Shown: piece by piece, positions 50,031 to 61,122 of the stretch
Layout of the letters: the number at the start of each line of letters is the position of its first letter
Position numbering within the stretch: position 1 is the first letter of the stretch
NCBI RefSeq assembly: GCF_964340395.1
Contig: NC_135556.1
Coordinates: forward strand, 23,694,723-23,758,722
Source of the DNA: Glandiceps talaboti
Taxonomy: Eukaryota > Hemichordata > Enteropneusta > Spengelidae
Length of the DNA: 64,000 nucleotides
Direction: 5' to 3'
Notes under the pieces: generated by a model
Databases searched by the model: none
Told to the model about the DNA's origin: nothing
The model's input: the letters and a program-made list of their open reading frames with translations, nothing else
Translations under genes and position numbers: made by a program

Positions 50031-50483
50031 ACTGATAAAACGGAGAAAGATTTGGACATGATGGAGTGGTGATGCAAAAAAATCACAGACCTCTTTACGG
50101 CACTGTCCAAGACTATTATTTTTGGTGCTTCACTGGAAAAATATGCTTTTGTTTGTGAGAATTACGATGTAGTGAATGTTGGATACATTTGTGGGCTCTG
50201 GGATGTGCAGCAGTAGAGGAAATGACCACTAATCATTCTGTCATTCTCACTGGTTGTCATGGTAATTGATCTGTCTTAATCAATGTGTCATCCCCCACTG
50301 ATTGTCATGGTAAATCTACACATTCCTAATATTATCAGGTGTTACAAAGTCAAGTGAAGTGGCATAGGTGAAACATCAATAAATCATATCATTTTTGTGA
50401 TAAGATATAGCCATTTACATTGAGTCTGGTTTGAACTACTTGGTACACACAGTCATCAAGGTTTAACATAATCTGCAATATGA
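50031..50483. other. Spacer between 53-bp array and LINE remnant
   Basis: About 450 bases with no gene recognised. A TGATTGTCATGGTAA motif (one copy TGGTTGTCATGGTAA) occurs at about 50252 and 50299. Confidence 0.4.
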
Positions 50484-50868
50484 AGAGAATAGAAACTTTA
50501 TTGCATCCTTCAAGAAAACTACATTTCTTCACTGGATTTTCTGCAATAATTATTTGGTGCTAAAACAAACTAGTAAATATATAAACTACAGTAATCATAG
50601 TTAACAAAACCCCAACAAAATAAGGTTTACACGAAAGTGTAAACTTTTGGTTAGATAAAAGTAATGTAAATTTTTTCTTTAACTCTGTATAATGTCTTTC
50701 CTATTGATAAGTGCTGATTTTATGAAAGTTGTCAGTGCCACAAGTATGTGTCTTTGATCAGAGTTAAAAAGAGTATAAATTTTGTTTCATTGTCTAGTAC
50801 TTTAAAATTACCTAGACCACTGATTGCACTTAGTCTGGTATACATTTGTTGTCTCTCAATGTTATAGT
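50484..50868 (-). pseudogene. Second copy of the LINE 3' end
   Basis: Collinear with 8752-9114, for example CCTTCAAGAAAACTACATTT, TGGTGCTAAAACAAACTAG and TTTCATTGTCTAGTACTTT. It carries a small insertion near 50660-50695 and a one-base loss in the AGAGTATAAATT region that breaks the frame. It is shorter at its 5' side than the first copy and contains only the last coding part and the 3' UTR. It is followed by a GGGAGGGAGGAGGGG tract. Confidence 0.85.
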
Positions 50869-51182
50869 TGTTGTATAGGGAGGGAGGAGGGGTTCAAATT
50901 TACAGCTGCAATTCTTGGTTTAAATTTTATGATTACATTTGCAAAAGAATTTATGTGCATTTTATAAACTTGACACAAACCTCCCGACTTTGTGTGCAAA
51001 ATAAAAACCAAATACTATTCATTCAAGAGTAGTAATTAATACATGTTTTTTTGTTTACAAGTTACAGGTGGGACAAGAGCAACTAATTCCAGTGAATATA
51101 GTTGACTGTTGGAAAATTAGGATTTAAACTAACAAAATGTAGGTTTTATCACATTTGACAAACTTTTTGTCAGGATGACAAT
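50869..51182. other. Spacer between LINE remnant and Mutator-like MITE
   Basis: About 310 bases. Nothing recognised after the G-rich tract at 50877-50893. Confidence 0.5.
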
Positions 51183-51446
51183 TAGACTGTTGACAGTCGT
51201 TCGTGCCTTTTTTGCTATGTTTTTTCTAAAACTAAAGTCGTCGCCTCACTCCGATCTGGAGCAATACTATAACCGCGTATTGATCAGTGAGTGCCGGAGG
51301 CACGAGCCTTTGGCACTCACAGTTCGTGCCTTCAGCAATTGCAGTTCCTATCAGTATGAACAAGTATTCAGTGCTACAGAGGGAGGTGACGACTTTGTTT
51401 TAGATAAAACGTAGCAAAAAAGGCACAAACAACTGTCGACAGTCTA
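51183..51446. mobile_element. Mutator-like MITE, copy B
   Basis: 264 bp with terminal inverted repeats of about 65 bases. The left end is TAGACTGTTGACAGTCGTTC. The right end, read in reverse complement, is TAGACTGTCGACAGTTGTTT. Both continue GTGCCTTTTTTGCTAYG and reach GTCGTCRCCTC. The flanks are GATGACAAT (51174-51182) and GATGACGAT (51447-51455), a 9-bp duplication with one transition. The centre has a GAGTGCCGG...TTGGCACTC hairpin as in copy A. The 79-codon frame across it is a chance ORF. Confidence 0.9.
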
Positions 51447-51455
51447 GATGACGAT

Positions 51456-53389
51456 CTCTTAGCATCAAGTATGGACAATATTAAAGACAATGTTGTGTTT
51501 GTGTCAATGTTGAATAAAAGTAATTATATAATGCACAAGCCAAATTATTGTCTGTGAACTGAAAATATGGATTATATACCCTGGTCATTCTTGTGTCTAT
51601 ATGTCACTGGTTCTGCAGTGCTCCCAATATTAGTGATAATGTTCCAAATCACAAATTTTGACAAATTTTTCATAAAGTATATTTGAGAAGATACAATTAT
51701 ATTATTTCCCAACATTTTTTTCACTCTGCTGGAAAATACTGGTGGCCTAAGAGTTTTGTCAATACTGATCTAGCAACTCATAGTACCAAGACTCCCTAAG
51801 TCATGTGTATTTTACTCAGCTGAACTAAGAAAAATATTGGAGAACAATATCTAAATAATTTTTGTATGTTTGTACATCATTTATGCATATTTCATGTTTC
51901 AATATTCTTATTTTGACACACAGTAATGATAGAAGGATGTTTGTTTTAAAATTTAAAAAGTTATACAAGTCATAATGAAGCTGACAAAAATTATGTTGTT
52001 TTTCCAGAAATCTAATACCACTCCCCATCCTCCTCATTTCCTAAAGTGGAGGGGAATGGGGGAGGGGGAGGGGTGAAGGAGCTGTAACTACCTCAAACTA
52101 CCTCAGTGCAACACAACTCCTATATTCTTATCCCTGCATAGCAACCAATACACTAATACATCTACACTTGAAATAAAGAACTTCATTCTCGTTACCGTAG
52201 GTTACTAAAAGGTGACTTTGTTACCGAGGGTTACTGTTTCTAGGATACCCCACATTGAGGAGATGTTATGTTGAAATCATAGTAACCCTTTTCTATTTGT
52301 GCTATCATTTCTTTAATCCAGCCTGAACTAATACAAGACATCCTCTGTCAAAAATCTCCTTAGAGGAAACTGTTTATCACTTAGTCTAGCATCCATCATG
52401 ACACAAGATTTAGTCAAAAATTTCAATCATTTTATTGGGGTGGGTGGGGTGACTTCATTGGATAATGCCTTGTTGTATATTGCATAAAGTGTGAAAGGCA
52501 ACATTGTGTTTTTAATAATATTCTGTCTAAATAAACAGATGACTACTTTACTTGGAGTTCATATTTTGTAACCTAAACACTTCAGTTCACCCATGTTGTT
52601 CGTGATTTTGATACTTTTATTACACTTCGGCAAAAATCAAACACACACCATTCCTCATTTTCCTGTGCTTTCATCATAGCCAGGGGACCAGGTCCATTTC
52701 ATGACACATTAGACCTTGTCATGTGATCAGAATTTTATCATCATGTACTAAGTATCAATATAATACATATAAAAGTTTTCACCAAATCCCAATTTCTACT
52801 ATAGTGAGTTCTCTCCTAGACTCTCTGTATACACTGTAGACATGATTAATTTGTTCCTGTGTGCTCACTTCAGAATGCAATTAACCGTGAATGATTAACA
52901 AAATATTAAAGGAGTCTTTCTTATCATGACACTGGATTAAAGTTGGTCAAACTACACAGGAATGTTTTCTGCTGAGATTTTAATTAGCAAGTTATCACAA
53001 ATTTTGATCTAGGAGAGAAGTTTAGTTTACAATAGCGTCTTATGTAAACTATTTATCTAGAGAGGGTAGACTGTGGTGGTGTAGATCTTATCTGACATAT
53101 AACATGCTCATTAAAGTGTCATCACCAAATCACCAATATCATCAAGGTCAACAGCTTCCATTTTTCATCGCCTTGACAACCCACAGTTCATAGGTCAAGC
53201 GTCCTTCATTTATGTTGTCAGGGATCTGTTCCTATTTTTTCACCCTTCAAGGAGATCAGGTTTCAAGCTTTACACTTCCGATTTATGCCTTCCATAAATT
53301 ATTCGATAGTCCAAAACATACTGCCATGTAATGTCTGTTCTAATCAATACTACACAAACCAATCACAGTTTATATGCTTGCTGCAAACA
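51456..53389. other. Gene-less stretch
   Basis: Includes a purine-rich tract (GGAGGGGAATGGGGGAGGGG) near 52048 and nothing else I can name. Confidence 0.4.
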
Positions 53390-54100
53390 GTATATTTTGT
53401 CGCTGTCACAATTAATATTTTCCCGCCAAGTCTTGTATAAAAGTTTCCAAATTTGATAAAATTTTTGACTACTTTGTAAAATGTTTTGGTGTTTAAGCAT
53501 TCTTTCCCTACTACTATTCATATGTATATGTGTGCTACCTACAAATGGTACATTTGTTGGACTGTCACAATTGGTATTTTCCCGCCAAGAGTCTTTGGAA
53601 TAAATTTTCAAGTTTGATGAAATTTTTGAGTAATTTGCAAAGTTTCTTGATGTTAAAGCATTCTTTCCTTGCTAAATTTCACATCTTCATTAATTTATTT
53701 AGATATTTTTCAATAACCCTTTTTATAACACTGAACTAAAAATCATATATCAAATATAAATACTTGCCTTCCAAAAAGGTTTTTGTACAAATTTTCCAAA
53801 TTTGATGAAAAATTTTACTAGTTATTAAGTTATGCAGGATAGTTTCATCTACACGAAATACAATGTAATATTTCCCCACCAAAAATCTTTGTCCATATTT
53901 TCCAAATTTGATGAAATTTTAAAATCATTTCTTAAGTCTTCTGGTTGAAAAGTATTCTCCACTGATATTACATGCAGCAGATAAATGTTTTTTATATTAC
54001 TTTTATAACTGTAGTAGGTCTATGCAGCCTTATCTGCACATCTCAGATTTCCCGCCAAAAGTTTCAGGACAAATTTCACATTCTATAAAAATGTTGACAT
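53390..54100. repeat. Degenerate ~158-bp tandem repeat with TTTCCCGCC core
   Basis: The pattern TGTCACAATTRRTATTTT + CCCGCCAAG, then AAATTTTCCAAATTTGATGA and AAATTTT, occurs at 53405 and 53563 (158 bases apart). Poorer copies lie near 53765, 53860 and 54040. TTTCCCGCC is intact at about 53418-53427, 53578-53586 and 54048-54056, and reads TTCCCCACC at about 53871. Confidence 0.75.
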
Positions 54101-54833
54101 TTACTGACTATTACAACTGTAAAACTAATCTTTACCCTTCTAATACATATATTTATTTTATGAGGAACACAAAGTTCATAGTCTGGAATTTATGGAACCA
54201 ATATCATAATAATACAATGTACAAAGCTTAGCACTTATTGTCAGAGTCATATTTTTGGGCAAAAGGGAAAGAAAAAGTATGTTTTTAGTGTTCCTTATTT
54301 TATTCCATGTAACTGTAATTTGTATAATGTATGTTAAATACATTTTACATAGCACATCAATTTTCAACATGTGGAAAGATGAATGATTTCTTGTCTCAGT
54401 GAACATTGAAATATTCCAAATATGTATTAAGTGATATAAATGATATTCAACATGGCAATACTTGTATGCCATATTTAGTTAAAGACATTCCATATTTAGG
54501 CTGTCCAACAAATTAGTTTATCAAGTTAATAGCCACTAATGCCATATTTGGTCATACCCATTCCATATTTGGATCTGGCAGGTAAGTGTATCAAGTTAAT
54601 AAATTACTTTTGGCATATTTGGTTAAAGATCTTCCATATTTGGAATAGGTAGGTATCCATAGTTATAGTGTATCAAGTTATGAACATTTGGTAAAGATAC
54701 ATTACTCAGGGGGATACTGACCTATGCTAAGACCATCATGTCTTGTTTAGCTCACGGATTGTAAATGGAATGTACATATAAACATGTATGATACAAGACA
54801 TGGTTTATCAATCAACATATCCTGGTTGTTGTT
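54101..54833. other. Gene-less stretch with CCATATTTGG-type repetition
   Basis: At about 54460-54680, variants of CCATATTT(G/A)G and TATCAAGTTAATA recur three or four times at a spacing of roughly 65 bases, a weak tandem repeat. No gene recognised. Confidence 0.4.
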
Positions 54834-54853
54834 GGGGGGGGGGGGGGGGGGGG
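54834..54853 (+). repeat. 20-G homopolymer
   Basis: An uninterrupted run of 20 G. Confidence 0.95.
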
Positions 54854-54989
54854 ACATTGGCCAATATAAAGTTCAAAATATTGTAATTTTTTTCCTAGTT
54901 CATGATATCATACCTAGACTTGCAAATTAAACTCATGATGTACAGTATTGTACATACCCCTAACATTTTTTGACCCATATCTACATACC

Positions 54990-55129
54990 TCTAACATTTT
55001 TTGACCCAAAACACACATCTCTGATACGATCATTTTCATTTGAACAATTTTTCCATCTACACACCCTTAGTAATATTCCCACCAAATACTAACTTAAAGG
55101 CAATCGGTCTGACAGTTTTTGAGCACATG

Positions 55130-55169
<40 letters not shown>

Positions 55170-55203
55170 TTACATACACACACATACACACACACGCGCA
55201 CAC
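54990..55203 (+). repeat. Dispersed element with CCACCAAAT motif and CA-repeat tail, second copy
   Basis: CATTTTTTGACCC occurs twice at the left. Then TTCCATCTACACACCC, CCACCAAATACT at 55079-55090, CAATCGGTCTGACAGTTTTT, GAGCACATGT and a CA run (55131-55203). Architecture as at 45340-45553. Left boundary uncertain. Confidence 0.5.
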
Positions 55204-55301
55204 ATTTCACCACGCCTATAGCTCTACTGAATTGAACCTCAGTTCAGTGGTGCTAAAAACTCTCATGGCATGAGGTCACTTGCAAAGCTGATTTACTGTT
55301 A

Positions 55302-55432
55302 GATTATAGAGGCTATATCCATGGCTTCAACTACATGTATCTCTTCTCACAACGTATGGTTCAAGATTTCTTATTGAACTAGACAGGGTGAAGAGAGATA
55401 TTAAGATTGGAAGCCATGGTTAGTCTCTAGAC
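55302..55432. mobile_element. Short foldback element, GTCTAGAG family, copy 3
   Basis: 131 bp between TA dinucleotides. The left arm is GATTATAGAGGCTATATCC + ATGGCTTCAAC...ATCTCTTCTCAC. The right arm is its complement, GTGAAGAGAGATATTAAG to GGAAGCCATGGTTAGTCTC + TAGAC. Arms are about 50 bases long. It is the best-preserved member of the family. Confidence 0.75.
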
Positions 55433-55434
55433 TA

Positions 55435-56432
55435 ACCTAATGTATATAATGTGACTCTAAACTAAGTTAGACTGTGGAATTTCTTGATGCTATGGGAGAC
55501 ATTTGACCCAGAACAGGAAATATTCCATCATAGCATGACAGAAGGTGATACAGGAATCTTATCTCCTGGCTCCAAGCTAGAAATGGGTTTAATTACTGCA
55601 ACATACAGTAACTTGGAGTATAGACACATATCTGTATATACCCAAGGGACTATAGAAAACATCTCAGAAATGTTTCTACTGGAATAACTTTCTACGGAAA
55701 GGTTTTGGGTTGAGTCTGGCTAATATCGCACAGGTGAAAGTGCCATATGTGTGTCTGTATTTATGTATATGCACAGACTGGTACATAATACCGGAAGACA
55801 ACAGGAACAATTTCATCAGGAGAGGTTTTCCATTAGCCAGCTGGTGTTTTTGACACTGAAATGAGCTGAAGCTGTCGTAAAACAATATACCAAACCTCTT
55901 AATTCAGCTGAAATCAAACTCTTACGACACAGAGCTTATAATATCTTTTGGATGGAATGTTAACAACAAAACTGCAATATTGAAAATTGTACAAAACTTT
56001 TGCTATATTTCGGTCTGCAAATAGATATCATTTTGTGATGACAACATTTTCCTAAAAGTCATATTTTAGAAGCGTTTTATTTTCTCAGCTGAAAATGTTG
56101 TTATTATCTACCTATGATTAAATTCAGGTGATGCTCATCTTTGCATTTAAGTATGTGACATCTACCGGTAGGTCATATTGGGCTACAAATAACAAGTGTA
56201 TGAATATCACAGAGTTATTGTCCCCCCCCCTCCCCTTTAAACTGTTATTTAAATATTATATTCTGGTACCCATTGGTTGGCACAATATTAGGGAGTTCAC
56301 ATAGTCTGTAAGATACGACATTCATGTCACACCACCACTTTAAAGACTGACAATCACTTAGTTATTTTACTTTGTCATTTAAGTTGGATCTAAGATGGGT
56401 AATCACATTTTTAACAATCCAATATAGATGCA
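55435..56432. other. Gene-less stretch
   Basis: No gene or repeat recognised. A short C run lies at about 56222. Confidence 0.4.
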
Positions 56433-56514
56433 GTCTAAAGACAACGACCGTTTACGGCACTTATGGTATGAAAGATTGAACCATAAGCACCGTATTAACA
56501 GGCTATCTAAAGAC
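56433..56514. mobile_element. Short foldback element, possible fourth member
   Basis: The left end GTCTAAAGACAACG and the right end ATCTAAAGAC are inverted. The inner arms TACGGCACTTATGGT and ACCATAAGCACCGTA pair with two mismatches around a 12-base loop. CA and TA flank it. The interior differs from copies 1-3. Confidence 0.5.
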
Positions 56515-56579
56515 TAGTTTATGTGTAGTTTACAAGAGTCAATGCCTGTTCCTGTAATGTAGTATGGATGCCAATGTCC

Positions 56580-56611
56580 GGGGTGGGGGGGTGGGGGGGT
56601 GGGGGGGGGGG
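56580..56611 (+). repeat. G-rich tract, potential G-quadruplex
   Basis: Four or more G runs of 4-11 separated by single T bases. Confidence 0.9.
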
Positions 56612-56796
56612 TACTCCCACCTATTGGGTATACTCTTTGGGGTAGGGTTTTTCGCTCTTTGGTCTTACTTACATGGGTACTGTCTTTTGAGAGCTAATGA
56701 GTCTAAAATGGGGTCCACATTTCACAATTTTTCATTTTGTTTGGTCTAAAATGGGGTCCTGGAGGTGCATGGTCTCTAACTAAACCAGTGGAGGGG

Positions 56797-56835
56797 ATGT
56801 GTAAATCGTAACAATACTGTATAGGGACTAGACTA
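56797..56835 (+). repeat. 48-bp minisatellite family, single partial unit
   Basis: TGTGTAAATCGTAACAATAC + TGTATAGGGACTAGACTA is one diverged unit of the family arrayed at 59139-59376. Confidence 0.8.
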
Positions 56836-59138
56836 CTGTATTGTGAATATAGTACCATATGTATAACTGCTGTAGTGTCTGGTGAGAATAGAGACACCAT
56901 TCTGGTACACTAGACAACCAGTCTTTTGGTCTAATTAGTAAATAATATATGACTGGGTTCTTGGATGTCCTATCCAGCCAGGACGTTGACAACTAAAACA
57001 TACACAGTGGTGTCATTCCTGCCCTACACCAATCTTTCCTACAGGGTTAATGACTGACAGCCACCAGTCTTGCAACTGCTATCAAAATACCAGCAACCTT
57101 TCAACATCACAAAATGACAACAATGTGTCTGTTACGGAGCAACTATTGGACAAAGGAATGATTGATTGATGGAAACCAGTCCAGGAACTGTTTAGTAGAT
57201 TTGCCCTTTACATGATGACTACCATGTAGGTACAGATATTAGATAGGGTATGGGTGGTAGAGTGACAAATGTCTACTAAAAGTACAAGTTACATGTACAC
57301 AAAACAGATTTGTTTTTGACCAGAATGAGAATAGGAAAAGGAAAATGCAATTAGTCTAGAAAATGAAAGAAAGATAAACAGACAGGATTTGGTAGTAGGT
57401 AGTAGCTGAATAGAAGACAGGCTGGGAAACGATGGAACGAAAAGAAGAAATAAAACAGAACTGATGCTGTAAAGTGATAATTGGAGATTACTTTACAACA
57501 GAGAAAAATGAAATTGTAAGACGAAGAAATATGAATAAGTTTTGTGATTGATTACATTCCATTGCTAGACATTAAAAAAATACTGTACGACAATTTGGCA
57601 TGGAATCAATGTTAAAATAAGGGGTAGTGAAGGTAAGAGGAATACATTTAACTTGTAAGTTATTTTTTCAAACTAAATTAAACCATCAAAACAATTTCTA
57701 ACTCTTCTTGTTTTCCTATACAAAGCTATGAGAAACTATTGGTTTCTTGTATGTACTATGCTGTTACTATTTACGCATATGCTTATCCTCGTTCCCAACT
57801 AAAAAAAAATGGATTTTTTTTTAATTTTTTTTTTACAATTGTGCCATATTGCATCAAGTCTAGTGTTAATGAACTCAGAAAAATGAAACAATGGTGGCTA
57901 GCTATCAGCTCAGATCTTGCACGGAAAGAAGCGATTATATATGTGTCATGTATTTCCATCACCAATTACTAGCACATGGTCCTGGATACTACCTCCTGGT
58001 TAACATTCTCTATAGAGATATTGGTAGACTTCCTTTAGTGTATTATCAATCTGGTGTCACTCGTAATTTCCTCTCCAGATATGATACAGTATGCAGGGGT
58101 GGTATCACACTGACACACTGTCTCTACCCACAGGCAGGAAATGGAGCCAACCCACACGGCTTGATCTGATAGAGATATAGGATCATTCCATTTGTGGTAC
58201 AGGGGTGGTGACACATGAAGCAATTACCAAGGGGTGATCCAACAGTTGCACAAATAGTAATGGCATAGTATATGGAGGAATAATAGTTTCATGTAACTTT
58301 TATTGGGAAAAAAGGAGAGTGAGACATTGTTTTGATGGTTAGGGTTACAGTTGGAAAAGAACTTGAGACATGAAGTCCCTGGTGTGATTACCTGGGAGAG
58401 GTTAAAATGAAAAGGTTAATCAGGCGTGTTATTGGTGATGAAGAGACAATTGTCAAACCGACAACAGTCTACCACACAGGATCAAATAAACAGTGTTCAA
58501 CCCATGCTTCTTATCCACAACAAATATGCTGCTACATACATTCCAGAAAACCGTAGATAAAAAATTTTCTTTCAAGGTTCTGAGAATTAGTATTCAGAGT
58601 TGTGGTGTGCCCAACAATAATAGGGCAGTCCTAAAGTGAGTGGTTGGCTAAGGAGATGGCACGTAAATGAAATATGTCTGATCTGACCACAAAGTTAAAA
58701 TTCAACATTTTTATGCCATGTCATGTACTAGTGAGTTACCACACAGAATTTTAGGAGTGTTCTCATATCCTGTAAGGTTACACTCTCTATAGATAAGTCA
58801 GTTATTACAATATGAAACTACAGATAGACATCAGTAAAATTGCAGTAAAATACATCAATATGGGTGGGGGGGGTGTTATATTTTTTTGTTTTGTTTTTCT
58901 ATGGCTTTTTTGCTGTCTAATTAACTCCAAAATAGTAAGCCAATAAGTCCAAAGGGGAAAAAACCCCACACTATAATGATATATCCCTTCAAGTGTATCA
59001 ACGTTGTGTATCTATTTACTGTAGTTGTATTTGCATTTTGGTGTGTGAACAATTCAGTGGAACGGAAATGTAGGACATCAGGGGCACTTTTAATTTGAAG
59101 GACAGTGCAAGGGAAAATATAGTTTGGATGACCAGCCT
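56836..59138. other. Gene-less stretch
   Basis: No gene recognised. T-rich tracts lie at 57800-57835. Frames at 57739-57972 and 57891-58223 show no motif. Confidence 0.4.
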
Positions 59139-59376
59139 GTGAGTGAAGGTATAAATCGTAACGATACTGTATAGGAACTAGACTATGTGAGTGAAGGTAT
59201 AAATCGTAACGATACTGTATAGGAACTAGACTATGTGAGTGAAGGTATAAATTGTAACGATACTGTATAGGAACTAGACTATGTGAGTGAAGGTATAAAT
59301 CGTAACGATACTGTATAGGAACTAGACTATGTGAGTGAAGGTATAAATCGTAACGATACTGTATAGGAACTACACT
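59139..59376 (+). repeat. 48-bp minisatellite, five units
   Basis: GTGAGTGAAGGTATAAATCG + TAACGATACTGTATAGGAAC + TAGACTAT starts at 59139, 59187, 59235, 59283 and 59331. Units differ at only a few bases (one ATTGTAAC, one TACACTA), so the array is young. Confidence 0.97.
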
Positions 59377-60028
59377 AGGGGAAGTATGACACTTCTTGTA
59401 AATAACTCATCCAGTCGGCATGTTGTATTCACTCAGTGCAACAGTTGTTGATACCTTTCACAACAACCGAATACAAAAATATGACAACTTGTGAAAACTT
59501 GTGGGACTGATTTCCAAAGAAAAAGCTTATGTACGTATTCCGCTAAAATCACAGTTGGTGAAAAAACATATGACTACAGCAATAAAGTGCTACAGTAATT
59601 ATGCTAATCAATTTACTGTTTCAGGCAATTTTCTTGGTCACAAAAAGGAAAATGTTATTGTGTAGGGTCTATGGTTTATGAGAAAGTTAAGACATGATAT
59701 AGCATCATTCTTAAACTGGGTGGTTTTATTTATCAGTTAGATATGACATAGCCTGAATCTTTGATAACATGTGTAACTATATTAAACTCTTATCTTCACC
59801 ATTAAAACTGTCACATCTATCTACAGCTTTGGCAATAAATCCATTGCTGTTTTAATGATCACACCATTTGTGAAGGATCTAACTTCAACTGAGTTGAAGA
59901 AACAAAAATTGTAATTGTAATTTCCATAGAACTGTAAGTATAATTGAATCCGGATACATTTAAGTTGGCGTAACTTATTTGAAAGTAATGCTTAGAATAT
60001 TTCTCAAATTTCTCACCAAATTTTAACA
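59377..60028. other. Gene-less stretch
   Basis: No gene recognised. Confidence 0.4.
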
Positions 60029-60320
60029 AGCAATATAGCTCAGGGAGTTGTTCTGAGTGGCTAAAGTCCTTGGCCAAGATTTGAACCACGACTGTGCCTC
60101 AGCCAACCAAGCTGTATAATTGGGAACCTGGTAGGATAGAGGTTGCAAAGTGAGTGCTTTAATCCTATGGGTTTTTAAAGGTGGCAATGGATTGTATGCT
60201 CCCCAGGGAGTTGAGGAATAAAGGGTTGTTGTGCCGATATAGGTAATAATTGTAAAGTGCTTTGAGCACAGAGTGGGAAAACACTATACAAACTAACTTT
60301 ATTATTATTATTACTATTAC
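60029..60320 (+). mobile_element. tRNA-derived SINE with ATT tail
   Basis: The left part is tRNA-like: TAGCTCAGGGAGTTGTTC near 60036 as an A-box region, and AGATTTGAACCACGAC near 60078 as a B box. The central domain has AGCTGTATAATTGGGAACC + TGGTAGGATAG. The 3' part is TGTAAAGTGCTTTGAGCACA + GAGTGGGAAAACACTATAC, ending in ATT repeats from 60299. Such tails are normally shared with the LINE that mobilises the SINE. I see no second full copy, but the central domain reappears as a satellite at 49.6 kb. Confidence 0.8.
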
Positions 60321-60409
60321 ATTCATAGAATCTGTCAACCTGTGCAAGTAGGAAGAGGCACAATTTTTTTTGTCCAGATATTTGGCTACTTGATATGAAA
60401 TGTTGTAAA

Positions 60410-60575
60410 CTGACATTGTTAAGTCAGATAGCCAAGTCTCTGGACTAATGACATAGTCAAGTCAGATAGCCAAGTCTCTGGACTAATGACATCATTAAGT
60501 CAGATAGCCAAGTCGCTGGACTAATGACATTGTTAAGCCAATATATCCAGTAGTCTCTGGACTACACATTTTTAG
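60410..60575 (+). repeat. 38-bp tandem repeat, about four units
   Basis: AAGTCAGATAGCCAAGTCTC + TGGACTAATGACATNRTT starts at 60421, 60459 and 60497, with a diverged fourth unit at 60535. The last unit contains the palindrome GTAGTCTCTGGACTAC. Confidence 0.92.
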
Positions 60576-60903
60576 CTGATTCACTTGGTACATGCTTGAA
60601 CATTAAAAAGCAACATAATTCTTTTAACAGCTGTAAAGATAAACCACCTTGTAGACATAGGCTGGATGTGTCTGCACCAAGAAAAGATTACAATATCAGA
60701 AATGAACTTGTCTGATTGCATGGGAAAAACTTTTATCTGGATTTCCCTTGTCTGCAGACATGGGTGGGAATATAAACATTTATCTGGATTTACCTTATCT
60801 GGGTGGGAATACAAACTTTTATGACACAGAATCTTAATGGAATGGATATCTCAATTATAGGAAGAAGAAAACAAGCCATATGTAAATAAATGAGTGGAGG
60901 AAA
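60576..60903. other. Short gene-less stretch
   Basis: TTTATCTGGATTTNCCTT with nearby GGGTGGGAATA occurs twice (about 60732 and 60780) about 48 bases apart; otherwise nothing recognised. Confidence 0.4.
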
Positions 60904-61122
60904 TGAATGATTGCATAAACGAACAAACAAATGAACTGGATGTAGAAATAAAAGACAGAAAGAATGAAGAATCACAACAAATGAAGGAACAAACAAACAA
61001 ACCAACAAATGAATGAATGAATCAACAAACAAGTGAATGAACAAACAAACTAACAAACAAATGAACAAACGAACAAATACAAACGACCGACCGAACAAAT
61101 GAATGAACGAACAAACAAACAA
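60904..61122. repeat. Degenerate AAACAAATGAACG-type simple repeat
   Basis: A run of imperfect GAAC/AAAC/AATG tetranucleotides. The 143-codon minus-strand frame (60790-61221), rich in F, L, V, I, H and S, is the translation of this repeat and not a membrane protein. Confidence 0.85.

Noticed and set aside
51175-51414. 79-codon plus-strand frame
   Set aside because: It lies almost wholly within the Mutator-like MITE and reads through its terminal repeats.
60029-60110. tRNA gene
   Set aside because: A- and B-box-like blocks are present but the segment does not fold as a full tRNA and continues into SINE body and ATT tail.
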